A stretch of DNA of 64,000 nucleotides, taken from Antedon mediterranea (Eukaryota > Echinodermata > Crinoidea > Comatulida > Antedonidae). Numbering within the stretch: the stretch's first letter is position 1; the number at the start of each line of letters is the position of its first letter. This document shows positions 26,139-39,739 of this stretch, in pieces. A model generated the notes under the pieces. That model was not told the origin of the DNA. It ran no database searches and saw nothing but the letters and a program-made list of their open reading frames with translations. A program made the translations under genes and the position numbers. The stretch is from assembly GCF_964355755.1 (NCBI RefSeq), contig NC_092673.1:19971001-20035000 (forward strand). The letters are read 5' to 3'.

Positions 26139-27406
26139 TTGGTTATCCGCACTTGGCGGATAACCCCTTGTTATTGTCAGGATCTTTTTTTGGTTATCCG
26201 CACTTGGCGGATAACCCCTTGTTATTGTCAGGATCTTTTTTTTTTTTTTTTTTTTTTTTCTATGTTATTCTTCTTTCTTTCCCCGAATTTTGTTCGCAGC
26301 ACATCTCTATCTTGTGGCCAACATAAGATTGTATAACTTTGTCATAAGGTTGAGCTATAGCTGTAGATGTGCAGCCAAGCTTTTGGACGATTTTGGAGTT
26401 GCGCAGCGTAAGTTACGCGCGATTTCATGAATTTCAATGATTGATCATAGAATAAAAACTAAAAGTTGTTTTGTATTGAAACTTTGTGAAAATTTAAGTG
26501 AGATCATGCGCAAACTTTCTATGGATTAAAAATGGCATGTTTCACAAAAAGTTACGCGCGCACGCGCGTTTGAAATTTCAAAATGCGAAAAATCAATTTC
26601 TAATCAACTTTCTATGCGTTTCATGTCATTTTGAGCATTTCAAAAATTCCCACGCGTGCGCAATTTTTTTACGCGCGCGTGCGCACGTAGCGCAAAAACA
26701 TCTTTTTTTTGCTTGATTTTTGTTTTTTCAGCCTTTTCTAGTAAATTTATGAATTTTCAATCAATTTCGACTTAAAATCACGTCACACGAGCACGTAGAA
26801 TTGGATAATTTGCGCGTGTTTTTGATGAAAAACTTCAAAAAATCGTCAAAATTAGACCTTTTTTTAAACAGTCATAAATTCTAAACTACGTGGTGAACTT
26901 TTTTAAAATTACATATTCTGGAAGTAGATGAGTTGTTTTTCTCGAATCATGCATTGATATGGCTAACCGGACATTGTGACATCATCGTATGGCCACCCGA
27001 ATATAAAATATAGGATTTTTTCTCTTTCGTCATAGCTCGTCAAATTTAATAGAGCGCATCTCCACTTATCCGTATTCCATTTCACTCAATTTTTTTATAT
27101 TGTCTAGATCAATCAATTATCTTTCGCATGATTTACCATTTTTAAAATTGTGATGACGTCATCATGTTCAAATGCGTCAATAACTTTGGTCACTTATTTT
27201 CACCTATTCTGCACTGTATTTAGTACGTATACAGTATATAGTGTATACCGTACACACTTAGACGCGACACAAAATAGAGGGCTCACTAACATTTTTTCAA
27301 TGGCAATATCGTTTTTCTGCGCGCAATATTCTAACTTAGGTGTCATGCGCGTGGGTTTTGCGATGCGGATAACCTAACTCGTCCGTAGTGACGAGTTCAA
27401 ATCTAG
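26139..27406 (+). mobile_element. Array unit, class B, short, two left modules
   Basis: Left palindromes 26141-26165 and 26192-26216, with only a seven-T run between modules. The body includes two alternating purine-pyrimidine tracts (26553-26569 and 26670-26689). Hairpin 27376-27397, CTAG 27403-27406. Confidence 0.87.
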
Positions 27407-28591
27407 TTTTTTCTTTTTTTTTTTCTATCTTATTCTTCTTTCTTTCCACGAATTTTGTTCGCAGGGTATCTCTAATTCTGGCCAACATAAGATTGTATAC
27501 CTTTGTCATAAGATTCACCTATAGCTGTAGATTTGCAGCCAAGCTTTTCGACGATATCGGAGTTGCGCAGCGTAAGTTACGTGCGATTTTATGAATTTCA
27601 ATGATTGATCATAGATTAAAAACCAAAAGTCATTTTGTATTGAAACTTGGTGAAAATTTAAGTCATATCATGCGCAAAATTTCTATGGATTAAAAATGGC
27701 AGATTGCGCAAAAAGTTACGCGCGCACGCGCGTTTAAAATTTTAAAATGCGAAAAATCAATTTCTAATCAACTTTCTACGCGTTTCATGTCATTTTGAGC
27801 ATTTCAAAAATTCCCACGCTTGCGCACTTTTCTTACGCGCACGTGCGCACGTAGCGCAAAAACATCTTTTTTTTGCTTGATTTTTGTTTTTTCTGTCTTT
27901 TATAATAAATTTATCAACTTTCAATCAATTTTGCTTTAAAATCTCATCATACGAGCACGTAGAATTAAACAATTTGCGCGCAATTTTGATGAAAAAGTCT
28001 AAAAATTTGTCAAAATTATGCCTTTTTTTAAACAGTCATAGATTCTAAACTACGTGGTGAACTTTTTTATAATTACATATTCTGGTAGTAGATGAGTTGT
28101 AGATATAGAATCATGTATCAATATGGCTAACAGGACATTGTGACGTCATCGTATGGCTACTCGAATATAAAATATAGGATTTTTTTCTCTTTCGTATAGC
28201 TTATCACATTTAATAGAGCGCATCTCCGGTTATCCATATTCCATTGCCCTCCATTTCTTTATATTGTCTAGGTCAATCAATTATCTTTCGCATGATTAAC
28301 CATTTTAGAAATTGTGATGACGTCATCATGTCCAAAAGCGTCAATAACTTTGGTAACTTATTTTCACCTATTCTGCACTGTATGTAGTACGTATACAGTA
28401 TATAGCGTATACCGTATATAGTATATAGCGTATACCGTATATATTCAGACGTGACGAAAAATAGAGAGCACACTGAAATTGTTTCAATGACTTAATCGTT
28501 TTTCTGCGCGCAATATTTTAATGTATGACGTGCACATGGCCTTTGCGCTGCGGATAACCTAACTCGTCCGTAGTGACGAGTTCAAATCTAG
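27407..28591 (+). mobile_element. Array unit, class B, short, no left module
   Basis: Starts with a T-rich tract after CTAG-T. A local duplication of about 22 bp lies in the TA-rich subterminal stretch (about 28397-28442). Hairpin 28561-28582, CTAG 28588-28591. Confidence 0.86.
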
Positions 28592-29744
28592 TTTTTCTTT
28601 ATTCTTCTTTCTTTCCACGAATTTTGTCCGCAGCACATCTCTATCTTCTGGCTAACATAAGATTGTGTAACTTTGTCATACGATTGAGCTATAGCTGTAG
28701 ATGTGCAGCCAAGCTTTTGGACAATTTTGGAGTTGCGCAGCGTAAGTTACGCGCGATTTTATGAATTTCAATGATTGATCATATATTGAAAACCAAAAGT
28801 CATTTTTTATTGAAACTTCGTGAAAATTTAAGTTATACCAAGGGCAAACTTTCTATGGATTAAAAATGGCATGTTTGACAGAAAGTTACGCGCGCACGCG
28901 CGTTTAAAATTTTAAAATGCGTAAAATCAATTTCTAATCAACTTTCTACGCGTTTCAGATCATTTTGAACATTTCAAAAATTCCCACGCGTGCGCAAATT
29001 TTTTACGCGCGCGTGCGCACTTAGCGCAAAAACATCTTTTTTTTGCTTGATTTTTGTTTTTTCAGCCTTTTCTAGTAATTTTACCAAATTTTCAATCAAT
29101 TTCGACTTAAAATCACGTCATACGAGCAGGTAGAATTTAACAATTTGCGCGCGTTTTTGATGAAAAAGTTCAAAAATTCGTCAAAATTAGACCTTTTTTT
29201 AAACAGTCATAAATTCTAAACTACGTGGTGAACTTTTTTAAAATTACATATTCTGGAAGTAGATGAGTTGTTTTTCTCGAATCATGTATTGATATGCCTA
29301 ACCGGACATTGTGACGTCATCGTATGGCCACCCGAATATAAAATATAGGATTTTTTTCTCTTTCGTCATAGCTCGTCAATTTAATAGAGCGCATCTCTAC
29401 TTATCCTTATTCCATTTCACTCAATTTTTTTATATTGTCTAGATCAATCAATTATCTTTCGCATGATCTACCATTTTAAAAATTGTGATGACGTCATCAT
29501 GTTCAAATGCGTCAATAACGTTGGTCACTTATTTTCACCTATTCTGCACTGTATGTAGTACGTATACAGTATATAGTGTTATACCGTATATACTTAGACG
29601 CGACGCAAAATAGAGAGCGCACTAACATTTTTCAATGCCATAATCGTTTTTTTTTTTTGCGCTCAATATTCTAACGTATGACGTGCACGTGGCTTTTGCG
29701 CTGCGGATAACCTAACTCGTCCGTAGTGACGAGTTCAAATCTAG
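28592..29744 (+). mobile_element. Array unit, class B, short, no left module
   Basis: Starts TTTTTCTTTATTCTTC. Hairpin 29714-29735, CTAG 29741-29744. One internal subrepeat. Confidence 0.86.
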
Positions 29745-31030
29745 TTGGTTATCCGCACTTGGCGGATAACCCCTTGTTATTGTCAGGATCTTTTTTTTTT
29801 TTTTTTTTGGTTATCCGCACTTGGCGGATAACCCCTTGTTATTGTCAGGATCTTTTTTATTTTTTTTATTTTTTTTCTCTTTTTTTTTCTATTTTCTTCT
29901 TTCTTTCCACGATTTTTGTTCGCAGCGTATCTCTAATTCTAGTCAACATAAGATTCTATAACTTTGTCATAAGATTGCCCTGTAGCTGTAGATGTGCAAG
30001 AAACTTTTTTTTATGAATTTGGAGTCGCGCAGCGTAAGTTACGCGCGATTTTATGATATTCAATGATTGATCATAGATTGAAAACCAAAAGTCATTTTCT
30101 CATGAAACTTCGTGAAAATTTAAGTTATATCATGCGCAAACATTCTATGGATTAAAAATGGCATGTTTGAAATAAAGTTACGCGCGCACGCGCGTTTAAA
30201 ATTTCAAATTGCGAAATATCCATTTCTAATCAACTTTCTACGCGTTTCAGGGCATTTTGAGCATTTCAAAAATTCCCAGGCGTGCGCATTTTTTTTACGC
30301 GCGCGTGCGCACGTAGCGCAAAAACATCTTTTTTTTGCTTGATTTTTGTTTTTTCATCCTTTTCTAGTAAATTTACCAACTTTCAATCAATTTCGACTTA
30401 AAATCACGTCATACAAGCACGTAGAATTGAACAATTTGCGCGCGTTTTTAAAGAAAAAGTTCAAAAATTTGTCAAAATTATGCCTTTTTTAAAACAGTCA
30501 TAGATTGTAAACTACGAGGTGAACTTTTTTTAAATTACACATTCTGGAAGTTGATGAGTTGTAGATATCGAATCATGCATCGATATGGCTAACAGGACAT
30601 AGTGACGTCATCGTATGGCCACTCGAATATAAAATATAGGATTTTTGTCTCTTTTGTCATAGCTCATCACATTTAATAGAGCGCATCTCCACTTATCCAA
30701 ATTCCATTTCTCCCCATTTTTTTATATTGTCTATGCCAATCAATTATCTTTTGCATGATATACCGTTTTTAAAATTGTGATGACGTCATCATGTCCAAAA
30801 GCGTCAATAACTTGGGCCACTTATTTTCACATATTCTTCACTGTATGTAGTACGTATACAATATATAGTGTATACTGTGTATACTTAGGCGTGACGTAAA
30901 ATAGAGAGCGCACTAACATTTTTTCAATGGCATAATGGTTTTCTCTGCACAATATTCTAACGTATGACGTGCACGTGGCGTTTGCTCTGCGGATAACCTA
31001 ACTCGTCCGTAGTGACGAGTTCAAATCTAG
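29745..31030 (+). mobile_element. Array unit, class B, short, two left modules
   Basis: Left palindromes 29747-29771 and 29809-29833. The last roughly 95 bp (from about 30937) belong to the first copy of the 1152-bp tandem duplication. Hairpin 31000-31021, CTAG 31027-31030. Confidence 0.87.
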
Positions 31031-32182
31031 TTTTTTTTTTTCTTTATTCTTCTTTCTTTCCACGATTTTTGTTCGCAGCGTATCTCTAATTCTAGCTAAC
31101 ATCAGATTCTATAACTTTGTCATAAGATTGCCCTGTTGCTGTAGATGTGCAAGAAACTTTTTTTTATGAATTTCGAGTCGCGCAGCGTAAGTTACGCGCG
31201 ATTTTATGAATTTCAATGATTGATCATAAATTAAAAACCAAAAGTCATTTTATATTGAAACTTGGTGAAAATTTAAATTATATCATGCGCAAACTTTCTA
31301 TGGATTAAAAATGGCATGTTTCTAATAAAGTAACGCGCGCACGCGCGTTTAAAATTTCAAAATGCGCAAAATTCATTTCTAATCAACTTTCTACGCGTTT
31401 CATGTCATTTTGAGCATTTCAAAAATTCCCACGCGTGCGCAATATTTTTACGCGCGCGTGCGCACGTAGCGCAAAAACATCTTTTTTTTGCTAGATTTTT
31501 GTTTTTTCAGCCTTCTTTAGTAATTTTACCAACTTTCAATCAATTTCGACTTAAAATCACGTCACACGAGCACGTAGAATTGGATAATTTGCGCGTGTTT
31601 TTGATGAAAAACTTCAAAAAATCGTCAAAATTAGACCTTTTTTTAAACAGTCATAAATTCTAAACTACGTGGTGAACTTTTTTAAAATTACATATTCTGG
31701 AAGTAGATGAGTTGTTTTTCTCGAATCATGCATTGATATGGCTAACTGGACATTGTGACGTCATCGTATGGCCACCCGAATAAAAAATATAGGATTTTTT
31801 TCTCTTTCGTCATAGCTCGTCAATTTATTAGAGCGCATCTCTACTTATCCTTATTCCATTTCACTCAATTTTTTTATATTGTCTAGATCAATCAATTATC
31901 TTTCGCATGATTCACCATTTTTAAAGTTGTGATGACGTCATCATGTTCAAATGCGTCAATAACTTTGGTCACTTATTTTCACCTATTCTGCACTGTATGT
32001 AGTACGTATACAGTATATAGTGTATACCGTACACACTTAGACGCGACACAAAATAGAGGGCTCACTAACATTTTTTCAATGGCATAATCGTTTTCTCTGC
32101 ACAATATTCTAACGTATGACGTGCACGTGGCGTTTGCTCTGCGGATAACCTAACTCGTCCGTAGTGACGAGTTCAAATCTAG
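31031..32182 (+). mobile_element. Array unit, class B, short, part of a 1152-bp tandem duplication
   Basis: Apart from its 3' end it appears identical to the next unit. The duplicated block runs from about 30937 to 32088 and recurs at about 32089-33240, so its breakpoints lie inside units, not at CTAG. Hairpin 32152-32173, CTAG 32179-32182. Confidence 0.88.
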
Positions 32183-33337
32183 TTTTTTTTTTTCTTTATT
32201 CTTCTTTCTTTCCACGATTTTTGTTCGCAGCGTATCTCTAATTCTAGCTAACATCAGATTCTATAACTTTGTCATAAGATTGCCCTGTTGCTGTAGATGT
32301 GCAAGAAACTTTTTTTTATGAATTTCGAGTCGCGCAGCGTAAGTTACGCGCGATTTTATGAATTTCAATGATTGATCATAAATTAAAAACCAAAAGTCAT
32401 TTTATATTGAAACTTGGTGAAAATTTAAATTATATCATGCGCAAACTTTCTATGGATTAAAAATGGCATGTTTCTAATAAAGTAACGCGCGCACGCGCGT
32501 TTAAAATTTCAAAATGCGCAAAATTCATTTCTAATCAACTTTCTACGCGTTTCATGTCATTTTGAGCATTTCAAAAATTCCCACGCGTGCGCAATATTTT
32601 TACGCGCGCGTGCGCACGTAGCGCAAAAACATCTTTTTTTTGCTAGATTTTTGTTTTTTCAGCCTTCTTTAGTAATTTTACCAACTTTCAATCAATTTCG
32701 ACTTAAAATCACGTCACACGAGCACGTAGAATTGGATAATTTGCGCGTGTTTTTGATGAAAAACTTCAAAAAATCGTCAAAATTAGACCTTTTTTTAAAC
32801 AGTCATAAATTCTAAACTACGTGGTGAACTTTTTTAAAATTACATATTCTGGAAGTAGATGAGTTGTTTTTCTCGAATCATGCATTGATATGGCTAACTG
32901 GACATTGTGACGTCATCGTATGGCCACCCGAATAAAAAATATAGGATTTTTTTCTCTTTCGTCATAGCTCGTCAATTTATTAGAGCGCATCTCTACTTAT
33001 CCTTATTCCATTTCACTCAATTTTTTTATATTGTCTAGATCAATCAATTATCTTTCGCATGATTCACCATTTTTAAAGTTGTGATGACGTCATCATGTTC
33101 AAATGCGTCAATAACTTTGGTCACTTATTTTCACCTATTCTGCACTGTATGTAGTACGTATACAGTATATAGTGTATACCGTACACACTTAGACGCGACA
33201 CAAAATAGAGGGCTCACTAACATTTTTTCAATGGCATAATCGTTTTTCTGCGCGCAATATTCTAACTTAGGTGTCATGCGCATGGGTTTTGCGATGCGGA
33301 TAACCTAACTCGTCCGTAGTGACGAGTTCAAATCTAG
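32183..33337 (+). mobile_element. Array unit, class B, short, second copy of the 1152-bp duplication
   Basis: Matches the preceding unit until about 33240, then switches to a different 3' variant (TCTGCGCGCAATATTCTAAC instead of CTCTGCACAATATTC). Hairpin 33307-33328, CTAG 33334-33337. Confidence 0.88.
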
Positions 33338-34968
33338 TTGGTTATCCGCAACTAGTAAGTTGCGGATAACCCTTGTGATTGTAAATATCTTTTTTTAGTT
33401 GCGGATAACCCTTGTGATTGTAAATATCTTTTTTTTCATCTTCTTTGTTATTCTTCTTTCTTTCCCGGATTTTTGTGCGTCGCATATCTCTCATCCTTGT
33501 CAACATAAGATTGTATAACTTTGTCAAAAGATTGACCTGCAGCTGTAGATGTGCAAGAAACTTTGTTATATGACGTTAGAGTTGCGTTGCGTAAGTTACG
33601 CGCGATTTTATGAATTTCAATGATTCGTCATAGATTATAAACCAAAAGTCGTTTTGTATTGACACTTGATGAAAATTTAAGTCATATCAAGGGCAAACTT
33701 TCTATTGATTAAAAATGACATGTTTCACAAGAAGTTACGCGCGCACGCGCATTTAAAATTTCAAAATGCGCAAAATTAATTTCTAATCAACTTTCTACGC
33801 TGATCATGACATTTTTAGCATGTCAAAAATTCCCACGCGCGCGAAAAAAATTACGCGTAAGGTGCGCACGGAGCATGAAAATCATGTGTTTTTTTCTTGA
33901 ATTATGATTTTACAGCCTTTCTTAGTCATTTTAAAAAAGATTTACAACATTTCAAATTAAAATGACGTCATACGAACACGTTGATTTAGACAATTTGCGT
34001 GCCTTTTAGTTGCAAAAGTGACAAAATATTGTCAAAATTATGCCTACTTTGAATCTATTATAGCTCCTCAGGATCAACCGTTACCCCCAATTTTTTTAAT
34101 TTAATATGTAAGCAGATATGTTGTAGATATGAATTCATGCAGAATCTTTACCCCTCGGATGTTATGACGTCATCGTATGGCCACACGAATGTAAAATATT
34201 GAATTTTTGACTGTTTCGCTATTGCTCATTACATTAAATAGAGCGCATATCGCTTATACGTATTCCATTTCCTAAGATATTTTAATACTGTCTAGGTCAA
34301 CAACTATCTTTCGCATGAGTTAAAAATATTTTAATTTTTATGACGTCATCATGTCTAAAAATGTAAATAACGTGGGTCACCTATTTTCATCTTTACAGTA
34401 AATTTCAATCTGTTATAGCTCGTCAGAATAAAAAGTGATCATCATGATTAAAACGTTTTCTGGAAGCTATTGGATTGTAGATACGAAATCATGTAAACAT
34501 TTTGCCAATCAGATGTTGTGATGTCATCATATGGCCAGTTAAATTCAAAAAGTCATATTTTCATCTCTTGCGTAAAAGTTCATTGCGTTTAAACGAGAGC
34601 GCATCTCTCTTTTACGTGCCCAAAATTCTTCAAATTTGTATTAATGTAATTAATTAGATAATTATCTTCTAAAATTGTTATTTTTGTATGTCAATTTCAT
34701 GATGTCATCGTGTTAATAATTGGATTTAAAAGATGGGTCTCGTAATTCCGTCTATGCTACACTGTATATAACATATACAGTGTATTCTGTAAATACTGTA
34801 ATATGATGTATGCTACAAAATAGGTACAATTCAGCACTGTAAAAATATTTATTTCATGTCAAAGGATGGCATAATAATTGTCGAGGTTCATATAGTTAAG
34901 TATGTGCATGGATGCGTTTGAATTGCGCGGATAACCCGAACTCGTCAAAGTGACGAGTTCAAATCTAG
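33338..34968 (+). mobile_element. Array unit, class Y, long, one and a half left modules
   Basis: Full left palindrome 33340-33371 (GGTTATCCGCAACT, loop AGTA, complement), then a half module with only the right arm AGTTGCGGATAACC (33397-33410). It is the uninterrupted counterpart of 16920-19907. Hairpin 34939-34959, CTAG 34965-34968. Confidence 0.88.
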
Positions 34969-35012
34969 TTGGTTATCCGCACTTGGCGGATAACCCCTTG
35001 TTATTGTCAGGA

Positions 35013-35043
<31 letters not shown>

Positions 35044-36185
35044 CTATGTTCTTCTTTCTTTCCACGAATTTTGTCCGCAGCATATCTCTATCTTCTGGCT
35101 AACATAATATTGTGTAACTTTGTCATAAGATTGACCTACAGCTGCAGATGTGCAGCCAAGCTTTTGGACGATGTCGGAGATGCGCAGCGTAAGTTACGCG
35201 CGATTTTATGAATTTCAATGATTGATCATAGATTAAAAACTAAAAGTAATTTTGTATTGAAACTTGGTGAAAATGTAAGTCATATCATGCGCAAACTTTC
35301 TATGGATTAAAAATGGCATGTTTCACATAAAGTTACGAGCGCACGCGCGTTTAAAATTTCAAAATGCGTAAAATCAATTTCTAATCAACTTTCTACGCGT
35401 TTCAGGTCATTTTGAGCATTTCAAAAATTCCCATGCGTGCGCAATTTTTTTACGCGCGCGTGCGCACTTAGCGCAAAAACATCTTTTTTTTGCTTGATTT
35501 TTGTTTTTTCAGCTTTTTCTAGTAAATTTACCAATTTTCAATCAATTTCGACTTAAAATCACGTCATACGAGCACGTAGAATTGAACAATTTGCGCGCGT
35601 TTTTGATGAAAAATTTCAAAAATTCGTCAAAATTATGCCTTTTTTAAAACAGTCATAGATTCTAAACTCTGTGGTGAACTTTTTTAAAATTTCAGATTCT
35701 GGAAGTAGATGAGTTGTAGATAACAAATCATGCATCGATATGGCTAACCGGACATTGTGACGTCATCGTATGGCCACTCGAATATAAAATATAGGATTTT
35801 TGTCTCTTTCGCATAGCTCATCACATTTAATAGAGCGCATCTCCACTTATCCGTATTCCATTTCCCCCCATTTTGTTATATTGACTAGGCCAATCAATTA
35901 TCTTTCGCATAATCTAGGATTTTTTAAATTGTGATGACGTCATCATGTCCAAAAGCGTCAATAACTTTGGTCCCTTATTTTCACCTATTCTGCACTGTAT
36001 GTAGTACGTATACAGAATATAGTGTATACCGTATACACTTTGATGTGACGCAAAATTGAGAGCGCACTAACATTATTTCAATGGCGTAATCGTATTTCTG
36101 CGCACAATATTCTAACGTATGACGTGCACGTGGCTTTTGCGCTGCGGATAACCTAACTCGTCCGTAGTGACGAGTTCAAGTCTAG
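34969..36185 (+). mobile_element. Array unit, class B, short, one left module
   Basis: Left palindrome 34971-34995, then a T-run of about 29. Hairpin 36155-36176, CTAG 36182-36185. Confidence 0.87.
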
Positions 36186-37377
36186 TTGGTTATCCGCACT
36201 TGGCGGATAACCTCTTGTTATTGTCAGGATCTTTTTTTTTTTTCTTTTTTTTTTTTTTCTATCTTATTCTTCTTTCTTTCCCGGAATTTTGTTCGCAGCG
36301 TATCTCTAATTCTGGCGAATATAAGATTGTGTAACTTTGTCATAAGATTGACCTCTAGCTGTAGATGTGCAGGACGTTTCGTTTTTTAACTTTAGAGTCG
36401 CGCAGCGTAAGTTACGCGCGATTTTATGAATTTCAATGATTGATCATAGATTAAAAACCAAAAGTCATTTTGTATTGAAACTTGGTGAAAATTTAAGTCA
36501 TATCATGCGGAAACTTTCTATGGATTAAAAATGGCATGTTTAACATAAAGTTACGCGCGCACGCGCGTTCAAAATTTCAAAATGCGCAAAATTCATTTCT
36601 AATCAACTTTCTACGCGTTTCATGTCATTTTGAGCATTTCAAAAATTCCCACGCGTGCGCACTTTTTTTACGCGCGCGTGCGCACGTAGCGCAAAAACAT
36701 CTTTTTTTTGCTTGATTTTTGCTTTTCCAGCCTTTTCTAGTAAAATTACCAATTTTCAATCAATTTCGACTTAAAATCACGTCATACGAGCACGTAAAAT
36801 TGAACAATTTGCGCGCGTTTTTGAAGAAAAAGTGCAAAAATTCGTCAAAATTATGCCTTTTTTAAAACAGTCATAGATTGTAAACTACGAGGTGAACTTT
36901 TTTTAAATTACACATTCTGGAAGTTGATGAGTTGTAGATATCGAATCATGCATCGCTATGGCTAACCGGACATTGTGACGTCATCGTTTGGCCACTCGAA
37001 TATGAAATATAGGATTTTTGTCTCTTTCGTCTTAGCTCGTCACATTTAATAGAGCGCATCTCAACTTATCCGTATTCCAATTTCCCCCATTTTTTTATAT
37101 TGTTTAATTCAATCAATTATCTTTCGCATGATTCACCATTTTTAAAATTGTGATGACGTCATCATTTTCAAAAGCGTCAATAACTTTGGTCACTTATTTT
37201 CACCTATTCTGCACTGTATGTAGAACGTATACAATATATAGTGTTATACCGTATATACTTAGACGTGACGCAAAATAGAGAGCGCACTAACATTTTTTCA
37301 ATTCTAACGTATGACGTGCACGTGGCTTTTGCGCTGCGGATAACCTAACTCGTCCGTAGTGACGAGTTCAAATCTAG
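36186..37377 (+). mobile_element. Array unit, class B, short, one left module, small 3' deletion
   Basis: Left palindrome 36188-36212. Relative to its neighbours, the stretch between TTTTTTCAAT and TTCTAACGTATG near 37300 is missing about 30 bp. Hairpin 37347-37368, CTAG 37374-37377. Confidence 0.86.
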
Positions 37378-38530
37378 TATTTATTTGTTTCCTTCCACCC
37401 TTCTCCCCCATTTTTTGTGCGCAGCGTATCTCTAATTCTGGCCAACATATGATTGTATAACTTTGTCAAAAGATTGCCCTGTAGCTGTAGATGTGCAAGA
37501 AACTTTTTTTTTCAAATTTCGAGTCGCGCAGCGTAAGTTACGCGCGATTTTGTGAATTTCAATGATTGATCATAGAATAAAAACTAAAGGTCGTTTTGTA
37601 TTGAAACTTGGTGAACATTTAAGTCATATAATGCGCAAACTTTCTATAGATTAAAAATGGCATGTTTCCTAAAAAGTTACGCGCGCACGCGTATTTAAAA
37701 TTTCAAAATGCGAAAAATCAATATCTAATCAACTTTCTACGCGTTTCATGTCATTTTGAGCATTTCAAAAATTCCCACGCGTGCGCAATATTTTTACGCG
37801 CACGTGCGCACGTAGCGCAAAAACATCATTTTTTTGATTGATTTTTGTTTTTCCTGTCTTTTTTAGAAAATTTACCAACTTTCAAACAATTTCGACTTAA
37901 AATCACGTCATACGAGCAGGTAGAATTAAACAATTTACGCGCATTTTTGATGAAAAAGTTCAAAAATTTGTCAAATTTATGTCTTTTTTTAAACAGTCAT
38001 AGATTCTAAACTACGTGGTGAACTTTTTTATAATTACATATTCTGGTAGTAGATGAGTTGCAGATATCAAATAATGCATCAATATGGCTAACCGGACATT
38101 CTGACGTCATCGTATGGCCACTCGAATATAAAATATAGGATTTTTGTCTCTTTCCTCGTAGCTCGTCACATTTAATATAGCGCATCTCCACTTATTTGTA
38201 TTCCATTTCCCCCCATTTTCTTATGTTGTCTAGGTCTATCAATTACCTTTCGCACGATTGACCATTTTCAAAATTGTAATGACGTCATCATGTTCAAAAG
38301 CGTCAATAACTTTGGTCACTTATTTTCACCTTTTCTGCACTGTATGTAGTACGTATACAGTATATAGTGTATACCGTATATACTCAGACGTGACGAAAAA
38401 TAGAGAGCACATTGAAATTGTTTCAATGACTTAATCGTTTTTCTGCGCGCAATATTTTAATGTATGACGTGCAAGTGGCCTTTGCGCTGCGGATAACCTA
38501 ACTCGTCCGTAGTGACGAGTTCAAATCTAG
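37378..38530 (+). mobile_element. Array unit, class B, short, no left module
   Basis: Starts TATTTATTTGTTTCC; the unit at 56313 has a similar start. Hairpin 38500-38521, CTAG 38527-38530. Confidence 0.86.
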
Positions 38531-39739
38531 TTGGTTATCCGCACTTGGCGGATAACCTCTTGTTATTGTCAGGATCTTTTTTTTTTTTTTTTTTTTTTTC
38601 TATGTTATTCTTCTTTCTTTCCCTGAATTTTGTTGGCAGCGTATCTCTAATTCTGGCAAACAGAAGATTGTGTAACTTTTTCATAAGATTGACCTGTAGC
38701 TGTAGATGTGCAGGACGTTTCGTTTTTTGACTTTAGAGTCGCGCAGCGTAAGTTACGCGCGATTTTGTGAATTTTGCGTATTTAACATAGATCAAAAACG
38801 AAAAAGCAATTTTAATTGAAACTTGGCAAAAGTGTATTTTATATCATGCGCTAACTTTCTATGGATTTAAAATTGCAGTTTTCCAAAAAGTTACGCGCGC
38901 ACGCGCGTTTAAAATTTCAAATTGCGAAAATTCAATTTCTAATCAACTTTCTACGCGTTTCAGGTCATTTTGAGCATTTCAAAAATTCCCACGCGTGCGC
39001 AATTTTTTTACGCGCGCGTGCGCACGTAGCGCAAAAACATCTTTTTTTTGCTTGATTTCTGTTTTTCCTGTCTTTTTGTAGTAAATTTACCAACTTTTAA
39101 ACAATTTCGACTTAAAATCACGTCATACGAGCATGTAGAATTGAACAATTTGCGCGCGTTTTTGATGAAAAAGTTCAAAAATTCGTGAAAATTATGCCTT
39201 TTTTAAAACAGTCATAGATTGTAAACTACGAGGAGAACTTTTTTTAAATTAGATATTCTGGAAGTTAATGAGTTGTAGATATCGAATCATGTATGAATAT
39301 GGCTATCCGGACATTGTGACGTCATCGTATGGCCACTGAAATATAAAATATAGGATTTTTGTCTCTTTCGCATAGCTCATCACATTTAATAGAGCGCATC
39401 TCCACTTATCCGTATTGCATTTCCCCCATTTTGTTATATTGTCTAGGCCAATCAATTATCTTTCGCATAATCTACCATTTTTTAAATTGTGATGACGTCA
39501 TCATGTCCAAAAGCGTCAATAACTTTGGTCACTTATTTTCACCTATTCTGAACTGTATATAGTACGTATACAGTATATAGTGCATACTGTATATACTCAG
39601 ACGTGACACAAAATAGAGAGCGCACTAACATTTTTTCAATGGCTTAATCGTTTTTCTCTGAGCAATATTCTAACGCATGATGTGCACGTGGCGTTTGCGC
39701 TACGGATAAGCAAACTCGTTCGTAGTGACGTGTTCAAAT
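38531..39739 (+). mobile_element. Array unit, class B, short, with decayed 3' end
   Basis: Left palindrome 38533-38557. The 3' module has decayed: the right repeat reads ACGGATAAG, the hairpin (39713-39734) has mismatches in both arms, and CTAG has become TTTA-like sequence. It borders the most diverged unit of the block. Confidence 0.83.

Noticed and set aside
19908-33337. CRISPR array
   Set aside because: The regular repeats are over 1 kb long with related interiors; there are no short unique spacers, and the replicase is eukaryotic.
19889-38730. Frames rich in Phe runs (60-101 codons) next to left-end modules
   Set aside because: The Phe runs are the T-tracts after the left palindrome. 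Tract length varies and shifts frame between units, so they are not proteins.
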